A stretch of 64,000 nucleotides of DNA, taken from assembly GCF_000722775.1 (NCBI RefSeq), contig NZ_JPFZ01000011.1, positions 62,001 through 126,000 on the forward strand, given 5' to 3'. Shown piece by piece: positions 1 to 9,223 of the stretch. Both the position numbers and the translations under genes were made by a program. The stretch comes from Streptococcus mitis subsp. hohhotensis. GTDB taxonomy: Bacteria > Bacillota > Bacilli > Lactobacillales > Streptococcaceae. Each line of letters opens with the position of its first letter. The first letter of the stretch is position 1. The notes below the pieces were generated by a model, which did not search any database, was not told the DNA's origin, and saw only the letters and a list, made by a program, of their open reading frames with translations.

Positions 1-44
1 TGAGAGTTAGAAATTCTCAGGATTTTTTTACTACAAGATAGCTA

Positions 45-159
45 ATACTCAACGAAAATCAAAGAGCAAACTAGGAAACTAGCCGCAGGTTGCTCAAAAC
101 AGTGTTTTGAGGTTGCAGATGGAAGCTGATGTGGTTTGAAGAGATTTTCGAAGAGTATA
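45..159. repeat. BOX-like repeat element downstream of aliA
   Basis: The stretch begins with ATACTCAACGAAAATCAAAG and ends with GATTTTCGAAGAGTAT, the paired ends of the BOX elements of S. pneumoniae and S. mitis. It contains the inner hairpin CTCAAAACAGTGTTTTGAG. Three related copies lie at 21409, 27723 and 40427. This copy lies just past the stop codon of aliA, so it may form the 3' end of that transcript. BOX assignment rests on remembered consensus. Confidence 0.85.
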
Positions 160-191
160 AAAGAGTCGGCTACAAACCAACTCCCTTACCT

Positions 192-2174
192 TTATTTAAC
201 ATGTTTTGCAAGTTCTTCTTGCGCTTTTTTATTGGATTCTTCTTTTTCTTTCATCCATTTTTCTTGAGCTTTTTGATACTCATCAACTCTCACTGGTTTA
301 TCTTGTACATCAAGGTATTTATACAAAGTGGCTTCGGTCGTACCCTTGTTACCAGAGTATGCAAACGGAAGTGTAAATGGTACCATCTTAGACAACATTG
401 GACGACCAGTTTTAGAAGTTGTTGGGATGATCAAAGCACTATCTGTCAACCAAGCTTGGGCAGCTGCATATTTTTCATAACGTTTTGAAATGTCTTTCAC
501 TTCTGCACCAGCTTCAACAACCATTTTTTCGTAGTCTTCCAAACCAACTTGTTTAGCTGCTGCATTATTTGTACCAGCATCAAATCCTAGATAAGTCTTT
601 GTACTTTCCCCTACAGATGGTTTGAGAATATCAAGGTAGGTAGATGGGTCAATGTAGTCTGGTCCCCATCCAACGTTATCTGAGACATCCCAATCTTGTC
701 CTGCAGCCGTTTCAGCAAAGTAGGTAACATTGAGAACTTCATCTTTTTGAAGTTGTTGGATATCAATGACGACATTGTCAGTTCCTAATGTTTCTTCAAG
801 TGATTGTTTAAAAGATTGGACACGTTGAACTTTTGTTGTATTGGTTTGGTCAACTGGCATATCCAAGTGGATTGGGAATCGAACACCTTCCGCTTGGAGA
901 GCTGTCTTGGCTTTAGCAAACTCTGCTTTCGCTTTTTCAGGATTGTAGAGTCCATCCTGAGCATCATCCAAGTTCACGTTGCTCCATTCGTCACCATAAG
1001 TCACCAATTTGTCTTTGACCATTTCGCCAAAGTTCTTTCCATCTGCCTGTACAAATGTAGGAGGAACAAACAAGTTACGAAGCAGTTTAGTTGCCCCATT
1101 CGCACCATTCACTTGAGAAGCATAGGCTTTTCTATCAAAACCAAAGGCAAGGGCTTGACGGAAATCTTTGTTTAGAAGAGCTTTCTTGGTTGATGTTTTT
1201 TCTTCATCCGTTGTCTTAGAAGTGTACTTATAAGACTGGCGATCAATATTAGTACCTACTAAATAAGTAGTAGAATCTTGTGGTGTATAAACGATGTTGT
1301 CTTTAAACTCTTTTTCAAGTTCAGGATAACTTGCGCTTGTCGGGAAGAGACGAGCCATTGTAAAGCTTCCATCTTTGAAGTTTTCTGCAAGTTTTCCTGT
1401 ATCTTGACCATCCCAGAATGAAAGTTTTACCTTATCAATGTGAACATTGTCCTTATCCCAGTAGTTAGGATTTTTCGCAAATTCAACGGAAGATTTAGCC
1501 ACAAGAGATTTTAACAAATAAGGACCATTATAAAGGATACTGCTTGGATCTGTTGCTTTCCCAAAATCATCTCCCTTAGAGTTTAAAAACTCTTCATTAA
1601 CTGGTGCTAAGACACCCATTGTTGTTTTAGAATTCCAAAAACTTTCAGGTTTGTTCAAAGTGTATTGGACTGTTTGATCGTCAAGAGCTTTAATCCCAAC
1701 TTGAGAGAAATCTTTATTTTCCCCTTTAGCATAGGCGTCCAAACCTTTAATTGAATCCTGTACCAAGTAAAGGGCTTCTGATTTCTTATCTGTCGCATAC
1801 TTAAGTCCTGTTACAAAGTCTTGAGCTTTCACAGGCGCATACTCTTCTCCTTCAGATGTGTACCACTTGGCATCTTTACGGATTGTATAAGTGTAAGTCA
1901 AGCCGTCCTTAGATACAGACCAATCCTCAGCTATAGATGGCACAAAGTTACCATAGCGGTCATTTTCAAGCAATCCATCAATCACATTACTAGTAATGTC
2001 AGTAGTTGCTGCCTTACCAGTTGTCAAGTAGTTCAGGTTATCTGGATCTGTTTCGTAAACATAAGAAAAAGTTTTCTCACCTTTTGCACTAGACCCTGAG
2101 CCAGAGCAAGCAGCTAAAACACCAGTTGCTAATAAAGTTATTCCCGCAAGGGCCAATACTTTCCTTGTTTTCAT
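192..2174 (-). CDS. aliA: Oligopeptide ABC transporter substrate-binding lipoprotein AliA
   Basis: This 660-residue protein captures extracellular oligopeptides for the Ami (Opp-type) importer and is tethered to the outer face of the membrane. It opens with a lipoprotein signal peptide, a basic start followed by a hydrophobic segment and the lipobox LLATGVLAAC, with the lipidated Cys near residue 23. The rest is a family 5 extracellular solute-binding domain (SBP_bac_5). Its Lys/Glu-rich C-terminal tail ends in AKHVK, like the AliB-like paralogue at 21685. A consensus promoter and a strong AAGGAG ribosome site precede the ATG. aliA marks the downstream border of the pneumococcal capsule locus, which fits its place here. 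The paralogues AliB and AmiA are alternatives, but location favours AliA. Confidence 0.93.
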   Translation of the reverse strand: MKTRKVLALAGITLLATGVLAACSGSGSSAKGEKTFSYVYETDPDNLNYLTTGKAATTDITSNVIDGLLENDRYGNFVPSIAEDWSVSKDGLTYTYTIRKDAKWYTSEGEEYAPVKAQDFVTGLKYATDKKSEALYLVQDSIKGLDAYAKGENKDFSQVGIKALDDQTVQYTLNKPESFWNSKTTMGVLAPVNEEFLNSKGDDFGKATDPSSILYNGPYLLKSLVAKSSVEFAKNPNYWDKDNVHIDKVKLSFWDGQDTGKLAENFKDGSFTMARLFPTSASYPELEKEFKDNIVYTPQDSTTYLVGTNIDRQSYKYTSKTTDEEKTSTKKALLNKDFRQALAFGFDRKAYASQVNGANGATKLLRNLFVPPTFVQADGKNFGEMVKDKLVTYGDEWSNVNLDDAQDGLYNPEKAKAEFAKAKTALQAEGVRFPIHLDMPVDQTNTTKVQRVQSFKQSLEETLGTDNVVIDIQQLQKDEVLNVTYFAETAAGQDWDVSDNVGWGPDYIDPSTYLDILKPSVGESTKTYLGFDAGTNNAAAKQVGLEDYEKMVVEAGAEVKDISKRYEKYAAAQAWLTDSALIIPTTSKTGRPMLSKMVPFTLPFAYSGNKGTTEATLYKYLDVQDKPVRVDEYQKAQEKWMKEKEESNKKAQEELAKHVK

Positions 2175-2180
2175 AGTATT

Positions 2181-2227
2181 CTCCTTTGTTTTTTATTCAT
2201 TATAGACCCTTTTTAACGTCCTGTCAA
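2181..2227 (-). promoter_or_regulatory. aliA promoter and ribosome-binding site
   Basis: On the minus strand TTGACA (2222-2227) lies exactly 17 bases from TATAAT (2199-2204), a perfect sigma-A consensus. AAGGAG at 2181-2186 serves the aliA ATG. aliA therefore has its own strong promoter and does not depend on capsule-locus transcription. Confidence 0.9.
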
Positions 2228-2322
2228 TAGAATTTTCTGAATTTTTTGATTTATACTATATATTCTTACAATTCAGTCTCTTTTCTTCTAAAATATAACT
2301 CTACTTTTACTCTAGGAAAGCA

Positions 2323-2355
2323 AAATGGAGAAAATCAATTAGATTTTCTCCATTT
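2323..2355 (-). terminator. Terminator after the LPXTG gene
   Basis: A perfect 14-bp stem, AAATGGAGAAAATC with GATTTTCTCCATTT around a 5-base loop, lies about 40 bases past the LPXTG stop codon. It is followed on the minus strand by a short TTTT. It separates that gene from the aliA promoter. Confidence 0.8.
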
Positions 2356-2395
2356 CATTTCTTTTATCATCACGTAAGATGATTGCTTTAATAAA

Positions 2396-5392
2396 TTATT
2401 TTTCTTCCTTTTTTCTTGCCACTAATCCCAAAGAAGTAGTTGCTGCAATAATCGCAAGTACGATTGATGCTTTTGAATCTTTCATACCTGTTGTAGGAAG
2501 TTTTTTAGCATTCTCTACATATACAACTGATTGAGTTGCTTTTGGTGCCATATATGATACTTGAGAATTTGAAATTGCTTGTTCAGCAACTTTCTTGGCA
2601 TCATCTGAAATAGCTGGTTTAGAATCTTGTTTTTCATCCTTCACTTCTTCACGTGGAAGAGCTTTCTCTCTATCAGGCTTAACTTCAGGGTTATTAACTT
2701 CAGGGTTATTAACTTCAGGCTTATTAACTTCAGGTTTGTTAACTTCAGGTTTGTTAACTTCAGGTTTTTTATCTTCTTTACGTGGAGGAAGTTGCTCTGG
2801 AAGAATCGGTGAGACTTCTTTCTTAGTACCTACTAAAACAACCTCATCAACAGCTTTAGTTAATACTTCTTCACTATCAACTACACGACTAACTTCATTT
2901 CCATTAGCTTTATCTTTAAAGATTGTAGCTTTGATCTTCTTACGACCAACTACACCTTTAGTTTTAACAACACGTTCTCCTTCTTTAAGAGATGGATCAA
3001 GCTCCTCTACAACGTTGAATTTGATTTCTTCTTCTTTAACTTCTTCAGTGAATGTTAATTCAGGTTTTTCAGGATTTTCATTAATCAAATTAGAGATACG
3101 TCGTTTTAGAAGATCTTTATATTCTTCTTCTAATGTAACAAGTTCAGTTTGTTTATCTGTTAAACATTTGTGAAGTTCTGTAACTTTAGCATCTGCAGCT
3201 GCTTTATCAGCCTTAGCTTTAGCATAATTTTCTTTAGCGTTTTCTAGAGAAGATACTAATTCTTCAGATTTAGCTTTTTCAGCCTCTTTCGTTTTAACGT
3301 TCGCTTCAGAGTCTTTAACATCCTTCTCAGCTTGAGCTAATTTACCTTTAGCAGCAGTAAGATCAGTTTTAGCTTTACCAGCTGCTTTTTTAGCTGTTTG
3401 TAGTGCATCTTTAGCTTTATTAAGTTCGTCAGTTTTATTAGTAAGACCTTGACGTAAGTTGTTTAAGTTAGTTTCAGCTTTTTGAAGAGCTTCTTCAGCG
3501 GTTGTAAGTTTGCTAGTTGCGTCAGCAAGAGCTTTTGCAGCAGCTGGTAATTGTTTTGTATACTTCTTAGCAGCATCTAAGTTGCTTTGAGCTGTTTTGA
3601 CAGCTTCGCTTGCATCTTTAATAGCTTTTTCAGCAGCTTGTTTTTTAACACTATATTCTTTTGCGGCTGTTGGATCATTTTTGATTTCAGTTGCATCGAA
3701 TTTAGAAGGATCAGTTACGATACTGTTTGTATCTTGTCCTGGTTCTTTATTTTCTCCAGCTGTTTGGAAGTTGTGGACAAAGATTTCAAGGTTAGTAAAG
3801 TATCTGTAGTCTCCCCATTTATTTACATATGGTTTTGGATTAAATTTAACAGATGCAGTAACGCTTGTAGCATTGTATTCAGAAGCTTTACGTCCTAATT
3901 TGTTTCCTTCTCCATCTTTACGGTATGCAATGCTTCCACCAATAGATAAAGCATTTTCCCATGCACGGTGAGAATTTGCCCCGGTATAGTCTTCGTTGTT
4001 AGTGAACATTTTACTGTTGTATGCTTCGAAAATATACTGTTTTAATTGTCCCATTGTCATAGTAGGTTTACGTGGGCTATTTTGCATTAGAGTATTTAGA
4101 TTTTGTTCAGATTTAAATACTTCACTTTCTTCAGTTTTTTGGAAAGTTTTAGCATTAGCAAAAATTATATCACTTTGGTTTTGGTTGTCACCAGTTTTGT
4201 ATGATAAACCATTTGCTTTTGCTGCAGCGTTAATTCCATCGTAATCAGGTTTAGCATAAGTTTCAGTCACTTTTCCGTATTTTTTGTTACGTGTATCAGC
4301 AGCTTCGTTTGCAAATTTTTCCATACCTACAGTTGTTTTAACTTTAGGGTTTCCTAGTTGTTCACGGATTTGGTTAACAATGTGAAGGCCAAATAGGTTG
4401 ATTTCTCTCTTTTGATCAGCTGTTAAGTTCCAAATATCAACTTCACGTTTGTCAGTTGTATTAGTGTATGTATTTTTAGCCATGTTAGTTTCTGCTAATT
4501 GTTTTAATTTTTCAGCATTAGCATTTACTTCAGCTTGATTTCTTGTGCTAAGTTCATTGGCGCGTCCATCACCAGTGTTGTTTGGATCGTTTTCTCCCAT
4601 CAATTTAGCACGCTCGTTTAATGCAGCTGCAAAGTTAGCACCTAAATTAAATTTAACATCAGAGAAATCGTATGCTTGTGGTTTTTCACCAAGATCTTTA
4701 AGTGCTTTTTCTTTATCTGCTAAAGTTTGTTTTTTAGCGTTTAAGTCGTTTTCTTTAGCAGTCACATTTGCAGTAGCAGCTGCATCAGCTTTTGCAGCAT
4801 CATCTCTTGCTTTTGCAGCATCATCTTTTGCTTGTTCAGCGTCAGTTTTAGCTTTTGCAGCATCAGCTTTTGCTTTTTCAGCTGCAGTTAGAGATGGAGT
4901 ACCATTTTCTAAGTCTTGTACTTTTTTAGCAGCAACATCGATAGCAGCAGTTGCTTTATCAGCATCAGCTTGTTTTGTTGCTACATCTTTCGCAAGAGCG
5001 TCTTGAGCACCTTTTTTAGTTTTTACATCAGCTTCAGCAGTTTTAACAGCTGCCGCAGCTTTAGTTGCGTCGTCTTTAGCTTTTTGGATAGCTTCCGGTG
5101 TAGCTTCCTTTGCCTTTTCAGCTGCTGCTTTTTCCTTTTCTGACGCTACTTCAGCATCTGTTTCTGCCTGCGTTAGATTAGCTTCTTTTTGTTTAATTGC
5201 TTCTTTAGTGTCTAAAACTTTTTTCTCAGCATCTGCGATTTGTTGATCCGAAACTGTCTTAGGTGTTTCTACCTCTGTAGTTTCCTTTTTGCTAGTTTTA
5301 TCACTTGCCTCATCTGCCCTTACTTGGTGAACTGAAAATGCAGTAAAGGCTGCTGCAGTTGCTACCAAGGCTGTTTTTATTTTTTTATCCAT
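2396..5392 (-). CDS. LPXTG wall-anchored surface protein, SEC10/PgrA-like
   Basis: This 998-residue protein has a Sec signal peptide (about residues 1-26, ending QVRADE). An Ala/Lys/Glu-rich coiled coil follows to about residue 240, then a globular domain (about 300-560), a second coiled coil (about 580-760), and a Glu-rich segment with a KPEVN repeat. It ends in a sortase signal: LPTTG, a hydrophobic stretch and a basic tail. The globular part resembles the SEC10/PgrA surface-exclusion family found on streptococcal and enterococcal adhesins, from memory of that family. It probably acts as an adhesin or cell-contact protein on the wall. It has its own promoter and terminator, and sits between the capsule operon and aliA, where most pneumococci have no such gene. 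Ligand unknown. Confidence 0.82.
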   Translation of the reverse strand: MDKKIKTALVATAAAFTAFSVHQVRADEASDKTSKKETTEVETPKTVSDQQIADAEKKVLDTKEAIKQKEANLTQAETDAEVASEKEKAAAEKAKEATPEAIQKAKDDATKAAAAVKTAEADVKTKKGAQDALAKDVATKQADADKATAAIDVAAKKVQDLENGTPSLTAAEKAKADAAKAKTDAEQAKDDAAKARDDAAKADAAATANVTAKENDLNAKKQTLADKEKALKDLGEKPQAYDFSDVKFNLGANFAAALNERAKLMGENDPNNTGDGRANELSTRNQAEVNANAEKLKQLAETNMAKNTYTNTTDKREVDIWNLTADQKREINLFGLHIVNQIREQLGNPKVKTTVGMEKFANEAADTRNKKYGKVTETYAKPDYDGINAAAKANGLSYKTGDNQNQSDIIFANAKTFQKTEESEVFKSEQNLNTLMQNSPRKPTMTMGQLKQYIFEAYNSKMFTNNEDYTGANSHRAWENALSIGGSIAYRKDGEGNKLGRKASEYNATSVTASVKFNPKPYVNKWGDYRYFTNLEIFVHNFQTAGENKEPGQDTNSIVTDPSKFDATEIKNDPTAAKEYSVKKQAAEKAIKDASEAVKTAQSNLDAAKKYTKQLPAAAKALADATSKLTTAEEALQKAETNLNNLRQGLTNKTDELNKAKDALQTAKKAAGKAKTDLTAAKGKLAQAEKDVKDSEANVKTKEAEKAKSEELVSSLENAKENYAKAKADKAAADAKVTELHKCLTDKQTELVTLEEEYKDLLKRRISNLINENPEKPELTFTEEVKEEEIKFNVVEELDPSLKEGERVVKTKGVVGRKKIKATIFKDKANGNEVSRVVDSEEVLTKAVDEVVLVGTKKEVSPILPEQLPPRKEDKKPEVNKPEVNKPEVNKPEVNNPEVNNPEVKPDREKALPREEVKDEKQDSKPAISDDAKKVAEQAISNSQVSYMAPKATQSVVYVENAKKLPTTGMKDSKASIVLAIIAATTSLGLVARKKEEK
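2679..2768. repeat. Six 15-bp tandem repeats in the LPXTG gene
   Basis: Six consecutive units of the form TTAACTTCAGGNTTN encode the pentapeptide repeat (K/N)PEVN before the wall-anchor region. Units differ only in the last few bases. Such repeats in a wall-spanning stalk can change copy number by slippage without shifting the frame. Confidence 0.9.
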
Positions 5393-5434
5393 CTGGTTTA
5401 AATCTCCTAAATGTTTTATACGTATTTGAAGCTG

Positions 5435-5463
5435 ATTATATCATTTTTTTAGCTTTTTTTCAA
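5435..5463 (-). promoter_or_regulatory. Promoter of the LPXTG gene
   Basis: Minus strand TTGAAA (5458-5463), a 17-base spacer and TATAAT (5435-5440) preceded by TGA, an extended -10. The ribosome site AGGAG lies between this and the ATG at 5392. Confidence 0.85.
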
Positions 5464-5498
5464 GTTTTTAGTTCGTTTTTTATTAGATTTTATATATC

Positions 5499-5527
5499 AA
5501 AAAATCGAAGATATCTATCCTCGATTT
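5499..5527 (-). terminator. Terminator of the capsule operon
   Basis: A near-perfect stem (AAATCGAGGATA with TATCTTCGATTT) is followed on the minus strand by six T. It lies directly after the acyltransferase stop codon, so the capsule transcript most likely ends here. Confidence 0.85.
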
Positions 5528-5533
5528 CATTTA

Positions 5534-6580
5534 CTATTTTACTTTTCTTAGATACTTCATTGGATAAAATACGAAATCTCCATAAGGTATTTTCTTAGAG
5601 AGATAAAGTATTACGATTGAACCAAACCATCCTAGAAGGAGACCCATCACTATATGGATAAAGATATTGCTAACACCTAGTTTCAATAAAGCAATTCTAG
5701 TTACAGAAACTATTGGCGCATGCAGAAGATAAATTACCAAACTATCTTTTCCTATCTTTCTGAAATAATCAGCAAAACGACTCAATTTATCACTTAAAAT
5801 AGGATAGGAAGCCATAGCTAAAATTACAGAAACTGGGAAGATAAACCCATTTAGTCCCGGTCTATCATATGAAATATAAAAAGTAGGTGCAGATAATTGC
5901 CAATATATTAAAAATACTGTAATGACAACTAGTGTCACACAACTAATCGACTTCCATCTATTTGTTAAAAAAGTTCCAACACCTGAGTGTCTGATCCATG
6001 ATCCTAACAAAAAGAAGAAAGTCCATAGAAAAATTTTCTGAACAATATAGATATTAGTTGGTGCAAATATAGAAAGAAGATAGGCTACTACACTAATGAT
6101 AAATAACTGATGATAGGATTTGATCCAAATAGAAAGGAAGGCAACAACCAGGTAAATCCACCAAAGAACATAGAGATACCAAGATACTCCAAGAGGCGTC
6201 TGATAAATATTTAACAAATCCCAAAAAGAAGCTGCATTCCTTACTGTTGCTCCGCCTAATTTTTGAAGTCCAAACTGTATGATAGAATAAAACAAATAAG
6301 GAATTCCTAAAATAATTGTTTTTTGTTTTACAAATGTTGCAAAAGTCTTTAAATTGTCTACTGGTTTAAAGAAAAAACCTGACAAAGCATAGAATACTGG
6401 AATATGAAACAGATAAAAAATCTGAGTCACAAATAATAACCATTGATTGTTATCTTCAAATCTTTTGGATTCAAATAGTCCTAAAACAACATGACCAAAA
6501 ACAACCATTAAAACTGTTAATCCTTTCCCAAAATCAATCCACTCGATTCGGGCAGGCTTTTGTTTACTAAAACTATTCAT
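5534..6580 (-). CDS. Membrane acyltransferase family 3 (probable capsule O-acetyltransferase)
   Basis: A 348-residue integral membrane protein with about ten hydrophobic segments. Its N-terminal pattern, RIEWIDFGKGLTVLMVVFGHV, is that of acyltransferase family 3 (PF01757), whose conserved His lies in the first membrane helix (VFGHV). Enzymes of this kind O-acetylate sugars during polymer assembly; WciG of pneumococcal capsules is the usual comparison. It is the last gene of the capsule operon, 72 bp after glf, which is also where wciG-type genes are often found. The start lies about 12 bases from an AGGAG. The acceptor sugar cannot be told from sequence. Confidence 0.8.
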   Translation of the reverse strand: MNSFSKQKPARIEWIDFGKGLTVLMVVFGHVVLGLFESKRFEDNNQWLLFVTQIFYLFHIPVFYALSGFFFKPVDNLKTFATFVKQKTIILGIPYLFYSIIQFGLQKLGGATVRNAASFWDLLNIYQTPLGVSWYLYVLWWIYLVVAFLSIWIKSYHQLFIISVVAYLLSIFAPTNIYIVQKIFLWTFFFLLGSWIRHSGVGTFLTNRWKSISCVTLVVITVFLIYWQLSAPTFYISYDRPGLNGFIFPVSVILAMASYPILSDKLSRFADYFRKIGKDSLVIYLLHAPIVSVTRIALLKLGVSNIFIHIVMGLLLGWFGSIVILYLSKKIPYGDFVFYPMKYLRKVK

Positions 6581-6652
6581 TTCTTTTGATATCTCCTGTT
6601 AAGATGAATAAAATGAGGAAAAGAAGTATTCCCCCATTTTAACATCAAATCT

Positions 6653-7753
6653 TTAGTTTCCTAATTCTTCCTCTACAACATTTAGAGCACGTTCAATGAC
6701 CACATGCATGTCGTAGTATTTATAATCAGCCAGACGCCCGCAGAAAATGACCTTATCATTCTGTGCTGCTTCTTCTTGATATTTAGCAAACATGGCATTG
6801 TTTCTCTCATCATTGATTGGATAATAGGGTTCATCTCCACGTTTCCAATCAGCTGGGTATTCACGAGTAATGACCGTTTTATCTTGTGTACCGTACTCAA
6901 AGTGTTTATGCTCAATAATGCGAGTATAAGGAATTTCTCGTTCTGTATAGTTTACAACTGCATTTCCTTGATAGTTCTCTTCATCAAGAACTTCATGCTC
7001 AAAACGAAGGCTACGGTATTCTAATTCACCATGTTTGTAATCGAAGTATTGGTCAATCATCCCTGTAAAGACAACTTTTTCAGCAGAAGCTTCTAATTCT
7101 TGACGATTGGCAAAAAAGTCAACTCCAAGTTCTACTTCCACATCCTTCAGCATATTTTCGATAATAACATTATAGCCACCGATTGGAATGCCTTGGTAAC
7201 GGTCATTGAAGTAGTTATTATCAAAAGTCAAACGAACTGGTAGACGTTTGATGATAAACGGTGGAAGGTCAGTCGCAGAACGTCCCCATTGCTTTTCAGT
7301 ATATCCCTTAATCAACTTTTCATAAATATCTGGACCGATCAACTTAATAGCTTGCTCTTCCAAGTTTTTAGGTTCAACGTCCTTCATATGAGCCGTTTGC
7401 TCAGCAATCTTATTTTTCACTTCTTGAGGAGTTTTTGTCCCCCACATAGCATAGAAAGTATTCATATTGAAAGGTAGATTATAAAGGCTCCCCTTGTAAT
7501 TAGCTACAGGCGAGTTGATATAGTTGTTAAATTCAGCAAATTGATTAACATAATCCCAGACTTTCTTGTTAGAAGTATGGAAGATATGAGCACCATATTT
7601 ATGAACATTGACTCCTTCAACATTCTCACAGTAGATATTTCCACCAATGTGGTCACGTTTATCAATAACTTTTACTTTTTTTCCACGCTTGGTTGCTTCA
7701 TAAGCAAAAATTGCTCCAGATAGACCAGCGCCAACGATTAGATAATCGTACAT
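6653..7753 (-). CDS. glf: UDP-galactopyranose mutase
   Basis: Converts UDP-galactopyranose to UDP-galactofuranose, an FAD-dependent cytoplasmic reaction. The 366 residues match the family's usual length. The N-terminus MYDYLIVGAGLSGAIFAYEA is the Rossmann FAD-binding motif GxGxSG, followed by the family's HIGGN segment near residue 38. The Arg-rich substrate region (ITREYP, SLRFEHE) is present. The ATG follows a good AAGGAG. Its presence predicts galactofuranose in the capsule repeat and agrees with the galactofuranosyltransferase-like gene at 10231. Confidence 0.96.
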   Translation of the reverse strand: MYDYLIVGAGLSGAIFAYEATKRGKKVKVIDKRDHIGGNIYCENVEGVNVHKYGAHIFHTSNKKVWDYVNQFAEFNNYINSPVANYKGSLYNLPFNMNTFYAMWGTKTPQEVKNKIAEQTAHMKDVEPKNLEEQAIKLIGPDIYEKLIKGYTEKQWGRSATDLPPFIIKRLPVRLTFDNNYFNDRYQGIPIGGYNVIIENMLKDVEVELGVDFFANRQELEASAEKVVFTGMIDQYFDYKHGELEYRSLRFEHEVLDEENYQGNAVVNYTEREIPYTRIIEHKHFEYGTQDKTVITREYPADWKRGDEPYYPINDERNNAMFAKYQEEAAQNDKVIFCGRLADYKYYDMHVVIERALNVVEEELGN

Positions 7754-7764
7754 AATACACTCCT

Positions 7765-9180
7765 TTATTTTTTTAATAGTTGTTGTTTTAACTCATTTGG
7801 ATTTATGACCTTCAAGATTAAAATCAAGCCGGCATAAATTATTGCTCCTAGCACAGCATATAGCCCCACATTAATCATTGGTGATACATTTAGGAATTGT
7901 TTTATAAATAGTAGGATACCATACATAACTCCAGATGAGATTATAATTTTGATCAATGAACCTATAATGGGCACCTCTCTCAAATAAGAACGAGTATAGA
8001 ATAACTGTATCAGCCATACTAGTACCTCTGTTAAAACAGATACAATTGCTGCACCTATATAACCCAGCTTTGGAAGCAAGAGAAGATTTAAGCCCACACT
8101 AACAATAGCAGGAATTGTTGTTGACAGCATAAATTCTTTATTTTTATTATGAGGTATCAAAATTTGAATCCCCATAATATTAGTCCAACCAATAAAGAAC
8201 ATTCTAAAAATCATAATTGCTATCGCATAACGTGCCTCTTGAAAATCTTGCCCGAGGAAAAAGGTAACAAAGTCATCATTTACAATTAGCATTCCTGCCA
8301 TAATAGGGAAAATTACCAAATTATAAATCAGAAATGACATCTCATGCATTTTGTTAACTGCTTTATGATCTCCTGAAGATAAAAGATTTGAAACTCGGGG
8401 CAACATGACACTTCCTAATGAAGTTACCAATGTTAGTAGAATCTTTACTAATTTCAGTGATTGGTCGTAAATACCAACATCCCTTTTGGATGCTAGCACT
8501 CCAAGCATTGTACTATCTAATGTGATATAGAGCGATATCGCAATCTGAGGTAAGAATAATAAGATTACCGGTTTCAAATGCTGTCTAGCATATTTCCAAT
8601 CAAAGTGCGGTTTCCCAATAAACTCTCTTGCTGGTAACCACATACTTAATTGCCCTAACAATTCAAAAATCGTAATCAGCGATATATATAAATAGAGATT
8701 TTCAGGTATTTTTATGAAAGAAAATATAGAAATAACACCAACTAACCTAACTGTGATATTTCTGATTGTAATTTTTCGAAAATCCTCTAAACCTTGAAAT
8801 AACCAAGAAATATCTAAACCTTTTGAAATTAAACTTAGACCTAAAATATAAGCTACAGGATTTTGCATAGCCGGTAAAGTAAGACAGAGAAGGATATAAA
8901 GTGCAGAAGAGAACAAAGTCGCTCCTAGTTGCAGTGTATAAATTCCCCAAAAATTCTTTCTAGTATCTTTCCTACTACCCGAAATCGCCTTAGTACCATA
9001 ATTGTTTACTCCCAGAGTGGCTAGCATAAGAAAATAGGTAACAATTGAGTTAAAATAACTATAGGTTCCCAAATCATCGGAACTGAAGACCCTAGTGACA
9101 TAAGGTGTCGTAATAATCGGTAAAATGATGATTAATAATTGATAAGAGAGATTATAGGCGTAATTTTTTAGAACTTTCAT
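7765..9180 (-). CDS. wzx: Repeat-unit flippase Wzx
   Basis: A 471-residue polytopic membrane protein with roughly fourteen hydrophobic helices, of the MATE-like polysaccharide flippase family. The start (KNYAYNLSYQLLIIILPIIT with PYVTRVFSSDDLGTYSY) is typical of streptococcal Wzx proteins. It moves the finished undecaprenyl-linked repeat unit to the outer face for Wzy. It lies 11 bp upstream of glf in the same operon. The ribosome site is weak (AGAAGT), so translation may be coupled to upstream genes. Confidence 0.93.
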   Translation of the reverse strand: MKVLKNYAYNLSYQLLIIILPIITTPYVTRVFSSDDLGTYSYFNSIVTYFLMLATLGVNNYGTKAISGSRKDTRKNFWGIYTLQLGATLFSSALYILLCLTLPAMQNPVAYILGLSLISKGLDISWLFQGLEDFRKITIRNITVRLVGVISIFSFIKIPENLYLYISLITIFELLGQLSMWLPAREFIGKPHFDWKYARQHLKPVILLFLPQIAISLYITLDSTMLGVLASKRDVGIYDQSLKLVKILLTLVTSLGSVMLPRVSNLLSSGDHKAVNKMHEMSFLIYNLVIFPIMAGMLIVNDDFVTFFLGQDFQEARYAIAIMIFRMFFIGWTNIMGIQILIPHNKNKEFMLSTTIPAIVSVGLNLLLLPKLGYIGAAIVSVLTEVLVWLIQLFYTRSYLREVPIIGSLIKIIISSGVMYGILLFIKQFLNVSPMINVGLYAVLGAIIYAGLILILKVINPNELKQQLLKK

Positions 9181-9223
9181 TATTTTTTACTTCTAAACAT
9201 ATTTTTATTATCCGTCTGTAAAT

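Noticed and set aside
1-44. Hairpin TGAGA/TCTCA followed by a T run at the left edge
   Set aside because: The stem is only 5 bp and its gene would lie outside the window, so it cannot be assigned.
129-488. Phe-rich plus-strand frame over the end of aliA
   Set aside because: Antisense shadow of the Lys-rich aliA C-terminus; no ribosome site.
2679-2768. Regular repeats that might suggest a CRISPR array
   Set aside because: Units are contiguous without spacers and encode a peptide repeat in frame.
2595-3173. Plus-strand open frame with Ser/Thr/Leu repeats (SGLLT)
   Set aside because: It is the antisense reading of the KPEVN repeat of the LPXTG gene; no ribosome site, and low-complexity composition.
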